Below, one piece after another: positions 1 to 10,037 of a DNA stretch of 64,000 bases (position 1 is the first letter of the stretch; every line of letters starts with the position of its first letter). The stretch lies in assembly GCF_004843545.1 (NCBI RefSeq), contig NZ_CP039457.1, forward strand, positions 1,330,501 to 1,394,500, in the 5' to 3' direction. The notes beneath the pieces are model-generated. The model was not told the DNA's origin. It made no database searches and worked only from the letters and a program-made list of their open reading frames with translations. This DNA is from Streptococcus pasteurianus (GTDB taxonomy: Bacteria; Bacillota; Bacilli; Lactobacillales; Streptococcaceae). Made by a program: the position numbers and the translations under genes.

Positions 1-1707
1 TATAGAAGGAATATACGACATTTTAGGAAGCACCTCAGTATTCATAACAGAAACGCTAGGCGATAAATTAGAATAGGATAAACCTGTCAAAGCCTGAATT
101 TCCATGTTAGCTGTACCACCACCATAAAAATCTGATATCATCAAACCACTTGTATATTCATCTTTTATTTGGGTAATATTTGGAATAACATTTTCAGATA
201 AAGTAACACCTGGAACACGACTCGGGTCTGAAAAACTTTCACTTAAAATAAAGATGACTGTTTGGTCTTCAATTTTATTAGCTCTAGAAGCATTAATTAT
301 TAAAGCTTCATTGCGATACTTTTCCGCAAGCTCTTTAATTTTCTCTTCGCTATACCCATCAGGAGTTTCCATTACCGATTTGGTTAATTGCTTTGTCCAA
401 ACATATGTCAACGATTTATAGCTAGCATTAGTCGAAAATCCCATCCAATTAATATCAACCCAATTATTAACCTTGGAAACAACGGGGATATTATCAATAA
501 TTTTAGAATCTGTTTCATTTCTAAAGACAATAAAATTGAAAACTCCAAGACCAATTAACACTCCTAAGAAGGAGAATCGTAATCTTTTAATGTTAAAAAT
601 TTTTCCAGGTAAAATACGTTTCCTTAACAGAATATAGACACCAAGTGTTGCAATGACACCAAGCACAATATAAATAATAACACTTTTATCGACAAAACTA
701 GTTAACAACGAAATCTCTTTTAACCAAACAAAGTCTGTAATAAGAAGAGGCTCACTTCGCAGACCTTCCTTAATATTATTAACAACAGATATAATCACTC
801 CAGTTACAATAATAAGGAAAGTTGCAGATAAAAAGCGATTAAATACAAGATAGATAATTAAAAAGAGATATGTTAAAGCAATAATTTGATAAGCTGTTGC
901 TCCTGGAAAAATAAATTTATCTAGTAATGTTTCATCACTTCTAACTCCTAGCTGTAACGTATAATTAAAAATAGTTGCTAATGCAAAGCTTACAGTTATC
1001 ATCAATGATGGAGTAGGAGAATTTGTAACAATTGCTTGATAAGCATTAATCACAAAATAAGACACTACTCCCATAACCATTAAAGTTAAAGCAAGATTGC
1101 TAGACAAGTGAATTATAAAGTGAACATAATCATTATCAGAAAGATAAGAGTATACTAATTCTTTGAAAATCTTTAGCATCTGTCTATCATTAACGACAAA
1201 AGATGCTAAAAATCCAAAAAGAATTGTGTTTTTAGAATCATAATCCTGAAGATAATCTTCAATAAATGCAAGATACCTATTTTTTTGAATTAAAAAATAT
1301 AGTACTCCTGAAATACCTATAATAATCAAAAGTGTAACAAGAAAATTCGGTTGGAAAAAATGATTTTTAATCAAATCCCATACTTTAAACTTTTCATTAT
1401 TTAAATTTCTTGTTACTAAAATAAAATAGGAAACAATCTGATAAATAAAATATCCAGAAACTAACTTTATAAAGAATGTTTTACTCAGATCCTTAACAAG
1501 GTAAAAACTTATCCCCACAATAGATAAAATATAGGCAATCAGGCTAAAATGTAAGCTGGATTGAAACCCTAAAGACAAATCACTTATTGCCCCTTTAAGT
1601 ACATAAGAATTTACTAAATAAAAATTGATGTAAAATAGAAAAATAATTAATAAAACTATCCTTAGAAGATTAACCCAATCAAAACTTTTCAAAAACTTTT
1701 TCATCAT
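1..1707 (-). CDS. gacH: GacH/SccH-like polysaccharide glycerol-phosphate transferase, C-terminus cut by window edge
   Basis: 569 codons are visible; the gene continues past the left edge. The first ~430 residues hold about ten hydrophobic segments. From residue ~470 an extracytoplasmic alkaline-phosphatase/LTA-synthase (sulfatase) fold begins: ILSESF (~485-490, metal-ligand Glu) and GGGTANMEIQ (~527-536, nucleophile Thr). GacH of S. pyogenes and SccH of S. mutans have this build and transfer glycerol phosphate from phosphatidylglycerol to the side chains of the rhamnan. The ATG overlaps the rgpF stop by 4 nt (ATGA), so it is the next gene of the rgp operon. Identity as GacH rather than another LTA-synthase paralogue rests on this position. 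The distal metal ligands are outside the window. Confidence 0.75.
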   Translation of the reverse strand, partial: MMKKFLKSFDWVNLLRIVLLIIFLFYINFYLVNSYVLKGAISDLSLGFQSSLHFSLIAYILSIVGISFYLVKDLSKTFFIKLVSGYFIYQIVSYFILVTRNLNNEKFKVWDLIKNHFFQPNFLVTLLIIIGISGVLYFLIQKNRYLAFIEDYLQDYDSKNTILFGFLASFVVNDRQMLKIFKELVYSYLSDNDYVHFIIHLSSNLALTLMVMGVVSYFVINAYQAIVTNSPTPSLMITVSFALATIFNYTLQLGVRSDETLLDKFIFPGATAYQIIALTYLFLIIYLVFNRFLSATFLIIVTGVIISVVNNIKEGLRSEPLLITDFVWLKEISLLTSFVDKSVIIYIVLGVIATLGVYILLRKRILPGKIFNIKRLRFSFLGVLIGLGVFNFIVFRNETDSKIIDNIPVVSKVNNWVDINWMGFSTNASYKSLTYVWTKQLTKSVMETPDGYSEEKIKELAEKYRNEALIINASRANKIEDQTVIFILSESFSDPSRVPGVTLSENVIPNITQIKDEYTSGLMISDFYGGGTANMEIQALTGLSYSNLSPSVSVMNTEVLPKMSYIPSI

Positions 1708-3464
1708 GATTTAAATTTCAGTACCATCCTCTTGACAATATATTTAATAGCACTACCTGGACCACGGTAAATATACTTAAGCGCTCCTTTAATACCACCA
1801 ATGTTGTCAAAGTTCACGTAGGTGTTAGGCATTGTATTCGGACGAATATTAAACACCACATTATCCACAAATGGTGTTATATAGATATCGTTTTTAGCAA
1901 TGGCATAATCATAATTATTTGCCCATGCAAGATAAACTAGGATACGTTCAATTGAATGCAAAATTGTATGTTGTGGAATTGGTTCTGATGGTATTTCATC
2001 GTCCGTCAACTCTAAATCAAATAGTGGTTTAAGTGTATCATGTTTGAACCAAATAAAAGTTCCATAGCTCATGATAAACGTACTCAAGTTATTAAAATCA
2101 ATTTGTCGCCCGAGATTCATACGTTCCCAAAGTTCATTCATGCCATCAGCAAATCGATTTTCGTTCCAAGGATCAACTATTTTAGTATATCTAAAGAAGG
2201 ATGGGATATCAGCAATAACAAGTCCAAGATTATCGTTATTTTCTAGATTAGCTAAGACATTATCAGCAGATTGAATTAACATCTGATAAAGTTCATTTCT
2301 CCATGAATCCCCTACCCAATAAGGATATTCTGGAGATTTTTTAGTATGAAAATGCCCAATATAATCATATGAAGATAATTCTTCTTTCAATTTTAACATT
2401 GGAATAATATCACGACCCCGATTTCCTGTTAGAAAGACTTGAGCTGTTTTACCATTTTTCTCAAGGATAGACTCAATCTCTGCTTTTTTAGCTTCTGTAT
2501 CAGTTGTCAAAAACAAGTCATAGTCAAAATGGAAATTCTCAAATTGATTTAAAAATTCCTCTAACAAATCAACGTAAAAAGTATGAAGATGAACTGCTAC
2601 TTTTTTAGTATTTGAATATTCTTTTTCAACTACCTTAAGTACTTTACGATCTAACAAATAAGGTGGGGTAGGAAGACTTATATCCGACATATGATCTAAA
2701 ATTAATTTCGTTGGATAATTAGAGACTTTTTCAATTTCTTTCAACAAATAAGGCGCTAAATGTTGTATCAAATCAAAAGTTTTTATTTTTATAAACGGAA
2801 CATGATTATCTAAAAGTACATGTGGATAATGAATTGTAAAATTAGAATGGAAAAAATTATCTGCAATTGGTACTGTATTCAATACAGAAGCATAACGAAA
2901 ACCAGCATCAACAAAACGCTTAGTATATTTCGTTTCATAATTATCAATAACTTTTTGAACATCTGTATATGCTTCAACAGACTTCCAAAACTCTTGAAAA
3001 ACTTCAGAAATTACAATACTTTTCTTAAAAGACATAAAATATGATTGTAAATGTTCATCAATATAAATATGACCCGCATCAATCGCTCTATGATTTGTCA
3101 TTCCCCAAAAGTCAACTTTTTCATCTGATTCATACTTATCATATACAGGAGCCATATCCCAAAGTGGTCCAAAGCAAGTATCATTCATTGCAGTTACTGA
3201 ATCATAAGCTTTTAAGTTTTCAAAACCTTCAAAAGCCATACCATCATGCCATGCTGCAAAATCGTATCCAATATTTTCACGTTGTATAAAAGCATCAATT
3301 AATTGACTTTGACGTAATTTACCAACTTCACCCTCATCAAGTTGACTATTTGAAATAAAGATTACTTTTGAAAAGAGAGGGTGCATATGTTCTAGTTGAT
3401 AATAGACATGCTCACTAATTTTATTATATTTATTGAAATGAACATATAAGAGTAAGCGTTTCAT
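1704..3464 (-). CDS. rgpF: RgpF rhamnan synthesis protein
   Basis: 586 aa, the family length for RgpF. Rhamnan-synthesis-F proteins are large cytoplasmic glycosyltransferases; this one opens with MKRLLLYVHFNKYN and contains the family's NRGRDIIPML and YDYIGHFHTKKS stretches in its C-terminal half (~residues 345-375). In streptococci RgpF (GacG/SccG) extends the lipid-linked polyrhamnose chain with alternating alpha-1,2/alpha-1,3 rhamnose. It overlaps the upstream glycosyltransferase and the downstream GacH-like gene by 4 nt each, so translation is probably coupled. Identification is by sequence recognition and operon position. Confidence 0.9.
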   Translation of the reverse strand: MKRLLLYVHFNKYNKISEHVYYQLEHMHPLFSKVIFISNSQLDEGEVGKLRQSQLIDAFIQRENIGYDFAAWHDGMAFEGFENLKAYDSVTAMNDTCFGPLWDMAPVYDKYESDEKVDFWGMTNHRAIDAGHIYIDEHLQSYFMSFKKSIVISEVFQEFWKSVEAYTDVQKVIDNYETKYTKRFVDAGFRYASVLNTVPIADNFFHSNFTIHYPHVLLDNHVPFIKIKTFDLIQHLAPYLLKEIEKVSNYPTKLILDHMSDISLPTPPYLLDRKVLKVVEKEYSNTKKVAVHLHTFYVDLLEEFLNQFENFHFDYDLFLTTDTEAKKAEIESILEKNGKTAQVFLTGNRGRDIIPMLKLKEELSSYDYIGHFHTKKSPEYPYWVGDSWRNELYQMLIQSADNVLANLENNDNLGLVIADIPSFFRYTKIVDPWNENRFADGMNELWERMNLGRQIDFNNLSTFIMSYGTFIWFKHDTLKPLFDLELTDDEIPSEPIPQHTILHSIERILVYLAWANNYDYAIAKNDIYITPFVDNVVFNIRPNTMPNTYVNFDNIGGIKGALKYIYRGPGSAIKYIVKRMVLKFKS

Positions 3465-4807
3465 TTTTTTCTCCTAAAGAAATTAATAATTTTAGTTGGT
3501 ATTTTCCACCATATTGAGTTTGTTATAGAACGATAGTTAGATAGTAAAGTGTTATACTCCTTACTTAAGTCATCAAATTCCTGTGTTTTTTGATTAAGTT
3601 CACTTTCAAGTTGTCTTTGTTTCTGCTCATACGATAGAATAGTTTGTAAGCGATTATATTTTTGCTTCGCAAGCAATTTTCCAATATAATCTTTAGCAAC
3701 AATGTCATTGATATTATAGCGTTTATAGCTCAACACTAGCTTATCACCTTCTGAAAGAGTAAATTGATAATCAAGGAAAGGATAGAAAGCCTCAAAAACT
3801 ACACTATTTTCATCGATTAAACCATTTGACATTATTGGAAGAATCTCAGTCTGATATTCCTTCGATTTTAAAACAAAAAATTCATAGAAACTTGGAATAT
3901 TAGAAGGTCTTATTCTGATATAATTCTTACCTTTTACTACAGGAATTTCAATTTCATCTTGAAATTGTATTTGATTCTGATAATCTGGAATATCCGAAAA
4001 TGCTTCATTCTCAGAAAAATAAATCGATATTTTTTCTTCTTTAATAGAGTGTTCAATATCTAAACTCGTTAAGCGCTCAAAATGATAATCTAATGCTTCT
4101 TTTACATAATTAGGGAATCGAGTCAGATATTTCCCAATTATATATCCATACGTTTTGTAATATGACTTTAGATTTTGATGGTTACTTCTTGAATCAAATG
4201 ACATACGATAATTTAATCCAGTTTCATAACAAGGAACTACTTTTAATTCCTTGCTTGTCACCAGATTTAAATAGAAGTCGTAGTCCTCTAATTTTTCACG
4301 ATTCAACTGCTCATCAAATTTAATATTTCCAATCGCTGATGTTCTTATTAAACTTGAAGCATGTATGAAATTACCAATAAACATTTCTTGTAAATCATAC
4401 TCTTTAATAGGTAAAACAACCTCTCCAGAATTCAATTCATAGAGTGCAGAATAAACTATATCCGCATTTTCTTTTTCTGCAGTTTCAACTAATAAACGAA
4501 TATAATCCTTTTTTAAAGTATCATCACTATCAACAAAAACAAGGTAATCTCCTGAAACATACTCTAAAGCAATATTTCTGGTAAGAACGACTCCTTTATT
4601 CTCATGGTAAAAATACTGAGTATTTTCAAAAGGACTCAAACTTAGCGTATCTTTAATAACAGTATCAGAATCGTCTAATGACCCATCATTAAAAACCAAT
4701 AGCTCAATATTTTTATATGTCTGTTGAAATATACTCTCAAGACAATCTTTTACATAAGATTCGTGGTTGTAACAAGTTACAACAATACTAACTAAAGCAT
4801 CCATCAT
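3461..4807 (-). CDS. rgpE: RgpE family-2 glycosyltransferase
   Basis: 448 aa. The N-terminus is a GT-A fold (GT2): VSIVVTCYNHE at 6-16 and the DxD-type VFVDSDDT at ~90-97. A long C-terminal extension follows and ends in a coiled coil (~385-430, many Gln/Glu/Leu) and a basic, amphipathic tail that could touch the membrane. In the rgp order this position is RgpE (GacF/SccF), which is linked to side-chain glucose or GlcNAc addition. The donor sugar cannot be read from the sequence. The start overlaps the rgpD stop by 4 nt. Confidence 0.85.
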   Translation of the reverse strand: MMDALVSIVVTCYNHESYVKDCLESIFQQTYKNIELLVFNDGSLDDSDTVIKDTLSLSPFENTQYFYHENKGVVLTRNIALEYVSGDYLVFVDSDDTLKKDYIRLLVETAEKENADIVYSALYELNSGEVVLPIKEYDLQEMFIGNFIHASSLIRTSAIGNIKFDEQLNREKLEDYDFYLNLVTSKELKVVPCYETGLNYRMSFDSRSNHQNLKSYYKTYGYIIGKYLTRFPNYVKEALDYHFERLTSLDIEHSIKEEKISIYFSENEAFSDIPDYQNQIQFQDEIEIPVVKGKNYIRIRPSNIPSFYEFFVLKSKEYQTEILPIMSNGLIDENSVVFEAFYPFLDYQFTLSEGDKLVLSYKRYNINDIVAKDYIGKLLAKQKYNRLQTILSYEQKQRQLESELNQKTQEFDDLSKEYNTLLSNYRSITNSIWWKIPTKIINFFRRKK

Positions 4808-6003
4808 TTAAATTTCCAAGTGCCATTTCTTTGAATTAAACCTGTAGCCGAATCCCTACCTGATTTATCATCTAGTGCTAAATCATTACGACTAACAAGA
4901 ATAACATTTGTATTACTTGAGTTAGCAAAAGCTAACATTTTACCATTTTTATCTCTTATAGAAACCTCAAGTTTTAATTTTAGATTGTTTACATTATTTA
5001 ATAAACAAGAATACGTAGCATGTTTATAACCTTTTCCACTTGAAAGGTATTCCATAGAATTATCGTTATAAATCCAAATATTACGGTCAATATCTGTAAG
5101 TGAAAATGCTACATATGTCTCTAAGTCTTCGAGAACATTATAACTGATACTGAACTCAATTGGCTTATCTGGTGTAGTTTGACCAGAAGAAAGTAGATTA
5201 ACTTCTAGGTTATCAACAACTAATTTTTCAACAGTTTTTCCATCGTCATTTTTTTCAGTATTAGCATTATCATAGCTATATTGGTTAGCTACCTCGTCTG
5301 GCTCACCTTGTGCTTTGATATAACCATCCTCAATCAAAATAGCTTTATTACAATATTTCTTAACAGCACCCATGTCATGGGTAACTAAAATAGTAGTTTT
5401 TCCGCTCGTTTTTCTCTCTAGGAAATAATCATTACATTTACGTTGGAAAGCTTCATCACCAACTGCAAGGACTTCATCAAGGATAAGTACGTCACCTTGA
5501 GCCTTAATAGCTACTGAAAAGGCTAGACGAACTTGCATCCCACTTGAATAGTTCTTAAGTTTTTGATTCATGAAATCTTCAAGTTCCGCAAACTCAACAA
5601 TATCATCATACATAGCATCTACTTCTTCAGTTGTAAATCCAAGCATGGCACCGTTCATATAAACATTTTCACGTCCTGTTAGTTCTGGATTAAATCCAAC
5701 ACCAAGTTCAATGAAAGATACCATTTTACCATTTACAGTAACTTTCCCTTGTTCAGGAACGTAAATTTGAGAAATAATTTTCAAAAGAGTTGATTTCCCT
5801 GAACCATTTCGTCCAACAATCCCAAAGAAATCTCCTTCTTCTACTTCAAAGTCAATATCCTTTAAGACATGTTGTTCTCGATATCCTTTTATACCTTTAA
5901 AATAATTAACTAGATTTGTACGTAAGCTTTGAGTTGCTTCTGTCGGCAATTTAAAATATTTACTAACATGATCAACTTTTACTGCTATTTTTTTATCTGA
6001 CAT
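4804..6003 (-). CDS. rgpD: RgpD polysaccharide ABC exporter ATPase
   Basis: 399 aa. ABC ATPase of the O-antigen/rhamnan exporter class (Wzt/TagH-like): Walker A GRNGSGKST (~64-72), signature YSSGMQVRLAF (~152-162), Walker B VLILDEVLAVGD (~172-183), H-loop VTHD. Past ~245 there is a C-terminal beta-rich domain like the carbohydrate-binding domain of Wzt-type ATPases. With RgpC it should flip undecaprenyl-linked rhamnan across the membrane. The stop/start junction with rgpC is a 1-nt overlap. Confidence 0.92.
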   Translation of the reverse strand: MSDKKIAVKVDHVSKYFKLPTEATQSLRTNLVNYFKGIKGYREQHVLKDIDFEVEEGDFFGIVGRNGSGKSTLLKIISQIYVPEQGKVTVNGKMVSFIELGVGFNPELTGRENVYMNGAMLGFTTEEVDAMYDDIVEFAELEDFMNQKLKNYSSGMQVRLAFSVAIKAQGDVLILDEVLAVGDEAFQRKCNDYFLERKTSGKTTILVTHDMGAVKKYCNKAILIEDGYIKAQGEPDEVANQYSYDNANTEKNDDGKTVEKLVVDNLEVNLLSSGQTTPDKPIEFSISYNVLEDLETYVAFSLTDIDRNIWIYNDNSMEYLSSGKGYKHATYSCLLNNVNNLKLKLEVSIRDKNGKMLAFANSSNTNVILVSRNDLALDDKSGRDSATGLIQRNGTWKFK

Positions 6004-6809
6004 TATAAAATCTCCGCGAATTTTTTAGCATTTTTATGGAAAATATAATAACCAATTCCAAATACAAAGAGTGGAAGGACATAAGGAATAATAGCGATAA
6101 ATTTATGGCCAATCAAATCCCAGCCACGCATACTTCCTGAAAATATGATAAAGTGACGCATATCTTGAATAATTTGTGCTAATGGATTTAGCATCATCAA
6201 TTTTGCAACTGTGACTTGACCACGTTGCAAAATAAATGTAAGTGAATAAATAATCGGTGTCGCATACATACCAGCTTGCATCACTACTTCCCAGATAGGA
6301 CCAATATCTCTATATTTCACAAATAGAGTAGCAAGTACAAAGGCGATACCCGCTGAAAATAGGAATAACTCTATAAAGAGAGGGAAGATAGTTAACCAAC
6401 CGAAAGAGACTGTCACCCCATTGACTAATGCAAAAACAAATACAACAATCAGGTTAATACCATAATTAATCGCTGCTCCTACTACTGATGAAATAACAAT
6501 AATCTCTTTGGAAAAGTTTAATTTACGTAATAAATCACCTCGAGATACAATAGACATCATCCCCATATTGGTTGCTTCAGAAAAGAAGTTCCATGTCACC
6601 ATACCAATTAACAAACTAATTGCATAGTGTGGTGTTCCATCATCGAATCGCAAGAACTGAACGAATACCAAGTACATGATTGTGAAGAGCATCAATGGTT
6701 TTAAGATTGACCATAAGTGCCCAATTAAACTTCCTTGGTAACGAAGTTTAAAATCTGTTTTTACCATCTCTTTTAATAAGATTTTATTTTCTTTACTAAA
6801 GAATTTCAT
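6003..6809 (-). CDS. rgpC: RgpC polysaccharide ABC exporter permease
   Basis: 268 aa, ABC-2 type permease with about six hydrophobic segments. It includes the family's GSLIGHLWSILKPL near the N-terminus, LLIGMVTWNFFSEA at ~66-79 and the YRDIGPIWEV motif near 165. It is the membrane partner of RgpD and exports lipid-linked rhamnose-glucose polysaccharide. The start overlaps the rgpB stop by 4 nt. Length and topology are typical of TagG/Wzm-type permeases. Confidence 0.92.
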   Translation of the reverse strand: MKFFSKENKILLKEMVKTDFKLRYQGSLIGHLWSILKPLMLFTIMYLVFVQFLRFDDGTPHYAISLLIGMVTWNFFSEATNMGMMSIVSRGDLLRKLNFSKEIIVISSVVGAAINYGINLIVVFVFALVNGVTVSFGWLTIFPLFIELFLFSAGIAFVLATLFVKYRDIGPIWEVVMQAGMYATPIIYSLTFILQRGQVTVAKLMMLNPLAQIIQDMRHFIIFSGSMRGWDLIGHKFIAIIPYVLPLFVFGIGYYIFHKNAKKFAEIL

Positions 6810-7741
6810 TTATTTCTCCTATAACCAAATTTGGTAATAATTAGTGTTTTAAAGACAAGCGTATGGAAGTTTCTGTTCTTACGTAAGCCATATTTGTTTA
6901 AAGTGTGAATACGATGAGACAATGATTTATCCATAATAGTTGTAAAGTTTTCAACTATTTCTCTGTTTTCTGGTGATAAATTTAAGTCTAGCAGAAAACG
7001 CGCTTGTGTTTGACTGGCATCAATTAACCACCAATATTTTTCAACGAGTTTATGTGGTTTTAACCAGTTTTTCATCCGTTTGGACCATGTTCTTGCTCCA
7101 AGAACATTAGCGTCATGCTGACGATACAATTCTGTTGGGTAATCGAGGTAAACCAAATGTCCCAAGGCACTAGCAATCAATGCTAAATACCAGTCATGCA
7201 TTAAGAGATTATCCGTTGTTGTCCAAAGCTCGGCAAGAGCATGATTGATCATCGCTGTTCCACCAGTTACCGTATTTTCGGTTAATTCTTGAACTAGTGT
7301 AGTATTGGCATGGTCAGACTGTGTTTTAATCATGCTTTCATGCAAAACGTTTAGCTCTCTATCAACAATTTTTAAATCCGTATAAACGAGTAACGGTTTG
7401 TCATTGCTATATTTTTCAGCTTCAGCTAAAGTCACTGCTAATTTATCTTCCAACCAAATATCATCTTGGTCAGAAAAGAAATAATAGTCAGCTTTGCTAT
7501 GTTTTAAAAGCGTATAAAAGTTTTTAATGACACCAAAATTTTCACGATTATCAGCATTGATAAAGACAATACGTGAATCCTTTTGAGCATATTGCTGAAT
7601 AATTTCTGGTGTGCGGTCGCTAGAGCCGTCGTCTCGGATATATAATGTCCAGTCTTTGACTATTTGTTTTTGAATACTTTTAATCTGCTCAGCCAAAAAT
7701 TGTTCACCATTGTAGGTGGACATGAGAATATTAATTTTCAT
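6806..7741 (-). CDS. rgpB: RgpB rhamnosyltransferase
   Basis: 311 aa, GT2 family: INILMSTYNGEQF at 3-15, then DDGSSDRT (~37-44) and FFSDQDDIW (~91-99), the nucleotide-sugar/metal-binding acidic motifs. RgpB (GacC/SccC) adds rhamnose early in rhamnan backbone assembly on the cytoplasmic face. The end of rgpA overlaps its start by 11 nt, so the two are tightly coupled. The function assignment follows the conserved rgpABCDEF order. Confidence 0.9.
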   Translation of the reverse strand: MKINILMSTYNGEQFLAEQIKSIQKQIVKDWTLYIRDDGSSDRTPEIIQQYAQKDSRIVFINADNRENFGVIKNFYTLLKHSKADYYFFSDQDDIWLEDKLAVTLAEAEKYSNDKPLLVYTDLKIVDRELNVLHESMIKTQSDHANTTLVQELTENTVTGGTAMINHALAELWTTTDNLLMHDWYLALIASALGHLVYLDYPTELYRQHDANVLGARTWSKRMKNWLKPHKLVEKYWWLIDASQTQARFLLDLNLSPENREIVENFTTIMDKSLSHRIHTLNKYGLRKNRNFHTLVFKTLIITKFGYRRNK

Positions 7742-8885
7742 TTAAAAACAGTTCCTCATACTCTCCTACTATTTTTTCCCATGTGTAATTTTGTTTAACA
7801 ATCGCACGGGCACGGTTTCCATATTCTGTAAAATCATAATGACCATCTGCATCATTTATCAAACATGATAAATTACCAGAGGTTTTATTCCAATAAAAAG
7901 CACTTGCATCAGCTACTGATTTATTGAAATCAACATCAAGGACAAGATTAAGTTTAGTATGTCCTAGAGCTTCAAGCAGACCTGGATTTGTTCCTCCAAC
8001 TTCATGTCCATGAATGTAGGAAAATGCATTTTCTCGGATATAATTTAACAAATCACGGTCATAAACTGTTCCAACAAACTTCACACGTTTATCTCTTTCA
8101 AAATTTGTCAACCGTTTCAATTTGTCAAAATAAGGGTTGTTCTTATGGTTACAAATGATAATCAAATCACGCTTAGTATTTGATTTCATAAATTCTCGGA
8201 TTGCTGTTTCGTAGTTATTTTCTGGAACAAATCGTCCGACAATCAAGTAATAGCCATTTTCCTTTGTTTGCCAGTTTTCAAAGCATTTTCTAACCTTATA
8301 ATCATCAGCAGTCAAACTTGACTTTGTCAAGTCGGTTCCATAAGCAATAAATCGTGTCTTAGCTTCTGGATAAGACTCCTGAATATAAGTTTCAATACCG
8401 ACATTATCTGAAATCACCAAATCAGCCGTTTTAGCCATTGATTTTTCAGCATATTTTAAATAAGCTTGAACAGGTTTTGACCATTTAGATCGTTTCCATT
8501 CCAAACCATCGGGATTGACAAAAACTTTACCACCGACAGCGTGAATTTTCTTAGCAAAGGGCACGATAAAAGCACCAATCGTATTTCCCAAAATATAAAA
8601 AATAGGGTGTTCAATACGCTCTTTTTTTACCATTTGAAGTCCATACTTAATAGCCATCATATCATAAGCGATGACCCGAGCAGGACCAATCTTAGGTGCC
8701 TTGATGGTAAAGCAATCCGCGCCTTCATAGCTAAAGTGCGTTTGATGCTTATCGTCACTCAAACAAGCCACATGATAAACAATGTCTGCGCTCTGCTTAT
8801 TTTTTACCAACTCCTCAACAAAAGTCTCGAAACCACCGTATTTTGCTGGTAATCCACGACTTCCGATGATGAATACATGTTGCAT
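7731..8885 (-). CDS. rgpA: RgpA rhamnosyltransferase (priming GT4)
   Basis: The 384-aa reading starts at the ATG giving MQHVFIIGSRGLPAKYGG, the family's N-terminus. An open stretch extends nine codons further upstream, but GGAGAA lies 9 nt before this ATG, which decides the start. DUF1972 plus GT4 (GT-B) fold; GRFVPENNYE (~220-230) and HEVGGTNPGLLEAL (~295-308) are the donor-binding segments. RgpA (GacB/SccB) transfers the first rhamnose to the lipid-linked GlcNAc. It is the first gene of the rgpA-gacH operon; an extended -10 promoter sits just upstream. Confidence 0.92.
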   Translation of the reverse strand: MQHVFIIGSRGLPAKYGGFETFVEELVKNKQSADIVYHVACLSDDKHQTHFSYEGADCFTIKAPKIGPARVIAYDMMAIKYGLQMVKKERIEHPIFYILGNTIGAFIVPFAKKIHAVGGKVFVNPDGLEWKRSKWSKPVQAYLKYAEKSMAKTADLVISDNVGIETYIQESYPEAKTRFIAYGTDLTKSSLTADDYKVRKCFENWQTKENGYYLIVGRFVPENNYETAIREFMKSNTKRDLIIICNHKNNPYFDKLKRLTNFERDKRVKFVGTVYDRDLLNYIRENAFSYIHGHEVGGTNPGLLEALGHTKLNLVLDVDFNKSVADASAFYWNKTSGNLSCLINDADGHYDFTEYGNRARAIVKQNYTWEKIVGEYEELFLNEN

Positions 8886-8921
8886 GGCACACTTCTCCAT
8901 TCTAAAATACAATCGCTTTTA

Positions 8922-8927
8922 TTATAC
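8922..8927 (-). promoter_or_regulatory. rgpA extended -10 promoter
   Basis: Reading the minus strand, TATAAT is preceded by TG plus one base (TGGTATAAT), 37 nt upstream of the rgpA ATG. The candidate -35 (TCGCCA, 17-bp spacer) is poor, as expected for an extended -10 promoter. Confidence 0.6.
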
Positions 8928-9034
8928 CATAATTTACATAAGCTGGCGAAAGAAAAAAGGAAAGTCAAAGCAACAGAATGTGATTAATTGTACAATTTTT
9001 AATACTGCAAAAGCAGCTAGGGCGTCACAATCAA

Positions 9035-9066
9035 AAATGAGGTTAGAAAATCTCCTAACCCCATAA
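9035..9066 (-). terminator. Intrinsic terminator of rmlD
   Basis: GGTTAG / CTAACC stem (9041-9060) followed on the minus strand by TCATTTTTGA. It separates rmlD from the rgpA promoter. Confidence 0.6.
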
Positions 9067-9095
9067 TCATGTTTTGGAACTGCGATGAACAATTA

Positions 9096-9950
9096 TTATT
9101 TTTTAACGTCTTGTTTGTAAAATTCCTGCAAAGCTTCTTGCCATGTTGGGATAACAAAACCAGTTGCTTTAGCTTTAGCAAGGCTCATTGTTGAGTTAAG
9201 TGGGCGTTTTGCTTTAGCTGGGAACTGACTTGAATCAACTGGTTTCACCACAACGTCAGTATCTTTCAAGATTTCCACTGCGAAATCATACCAAGTTGTA
9301 TCTTCGGCAGCATCATTTGACAAATGATAATAACCAAACTCTTTTTGATTTTCTGTCAAATAAGTCATAAATTCAGCTAAAGTACGAGTCCATGTTGGAC
9401 GACCATGTTGGTCATTGACAACAGTTAATGTATCATGTGTTTTGGCAAGGTTTTGCATTGTGAAAACAAAGTTCTTACCATAATTACCAAATACCCAAGC
9501 TGTACGGATGATGTAGAATCTATCAGTGTATTTTTCAACAGCTTCTTCACCAAGACGTTTTGTACGTCCGTATTCTGTTTGAGGGTCTGGTGTATCATCA
9601 ACTTCCCATTCTTGACCAACTGGTTTCTTTCCGTCAAAAACGTAGTCAGTTGAAATGTAAACAAGAGTTGCACCATATTTAGCAGCTGCTTTGGCAACAA
9701 TTTCTGTACCTGTTACGTTGATAGCATAGTCAAGTTCTTTACCTTCATCTTCGGCAGCATCAACGGCTGTATAAGCCGCGCAATGGTAAACAAGTGTGGG
9801 TTTTACTTGCGCAAATACTTCATCAACTTTTTCAGCGTTTGTGATGTCCATTTCCGCAACATCAACCGCCACGTACTCTTCACCACGTTCATCTAATAAA
9901 TAGCGTAATTCTGTTCCTAATTGCCCATTGGCACCTGTAACTAAAATCAT
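9096..9950 (-). CDS. rmlD: dTDP-4-dehydrorhamnose reductase
   Basis: 284 aa, short-chain dehydrogenase/reductase fold. NAD(P)-binding GANGQLG at 6-12; catalytic STDYVFDG (~103-110) and YGRTK (~131-135, the YxxxK pair). It catalyses the last step of dTDP-L-rhamnose synthesis, supplying the donor used by RgpA/B/F. In streptococci this gene (rfbD/gacA) stands directly in front of the rgp genes, as here, but a terminator and a new promoter divide the two units. A clear AAAGGAG site precedes the ATG. Confidence 0.95.
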   Translation of the reverse strand: MILVTGANGQLGTELRYLLDERGEEYVAVDVAEMDITNAEKVDEVFAQVKPTLVYHCAAYTAVDAAEDEGKELDYAINVTGTEIVAKAAAKYGATLVYISTDYVFDGKKPVGQEWEVDDTPDPQTEYGRTKRLGEEAVEKYTDRFYIIRTAWVFGNYGKNFVFTMQNLAKTHDTLTVVNDQHGRPTWTRTLAEFMTYLTENQKEFGYYHLSNDAAEDTTWYDFAVEILKDTDVVVKPVDSSQFPAKAKRPLNSTMSLAKAKATGFVIPTWQEALQEFYKQDVKK

Positions 9951-10017
9951 GTTAGAACTCCTTTAAATTCATTCCCTAATATTTTACACTATTTTTTCAG
10001 AAAAAGCACTAGAAAAA

Positions 10018-10036
10018 GAGGATAGCTTCACTCCTC
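10018..10036 (-). terminator. Small terminator-like hairpin behind an ORF remnant
   Basis: GAGGA / TCCTC stem with a 9-nt loop; the minus strand continues TTTTTC. It lies just downstream of the relic reading frame at 10038-10178. Confidence 0.4.
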
Positions 10037-10037
10037 C

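Noticed and set aside
9425..9700. 91-aa minus-strand ORF inside rmlD
   Set aside because: Out-of-frame shadow of a well-supported gene, no ribosome site or family similarity.
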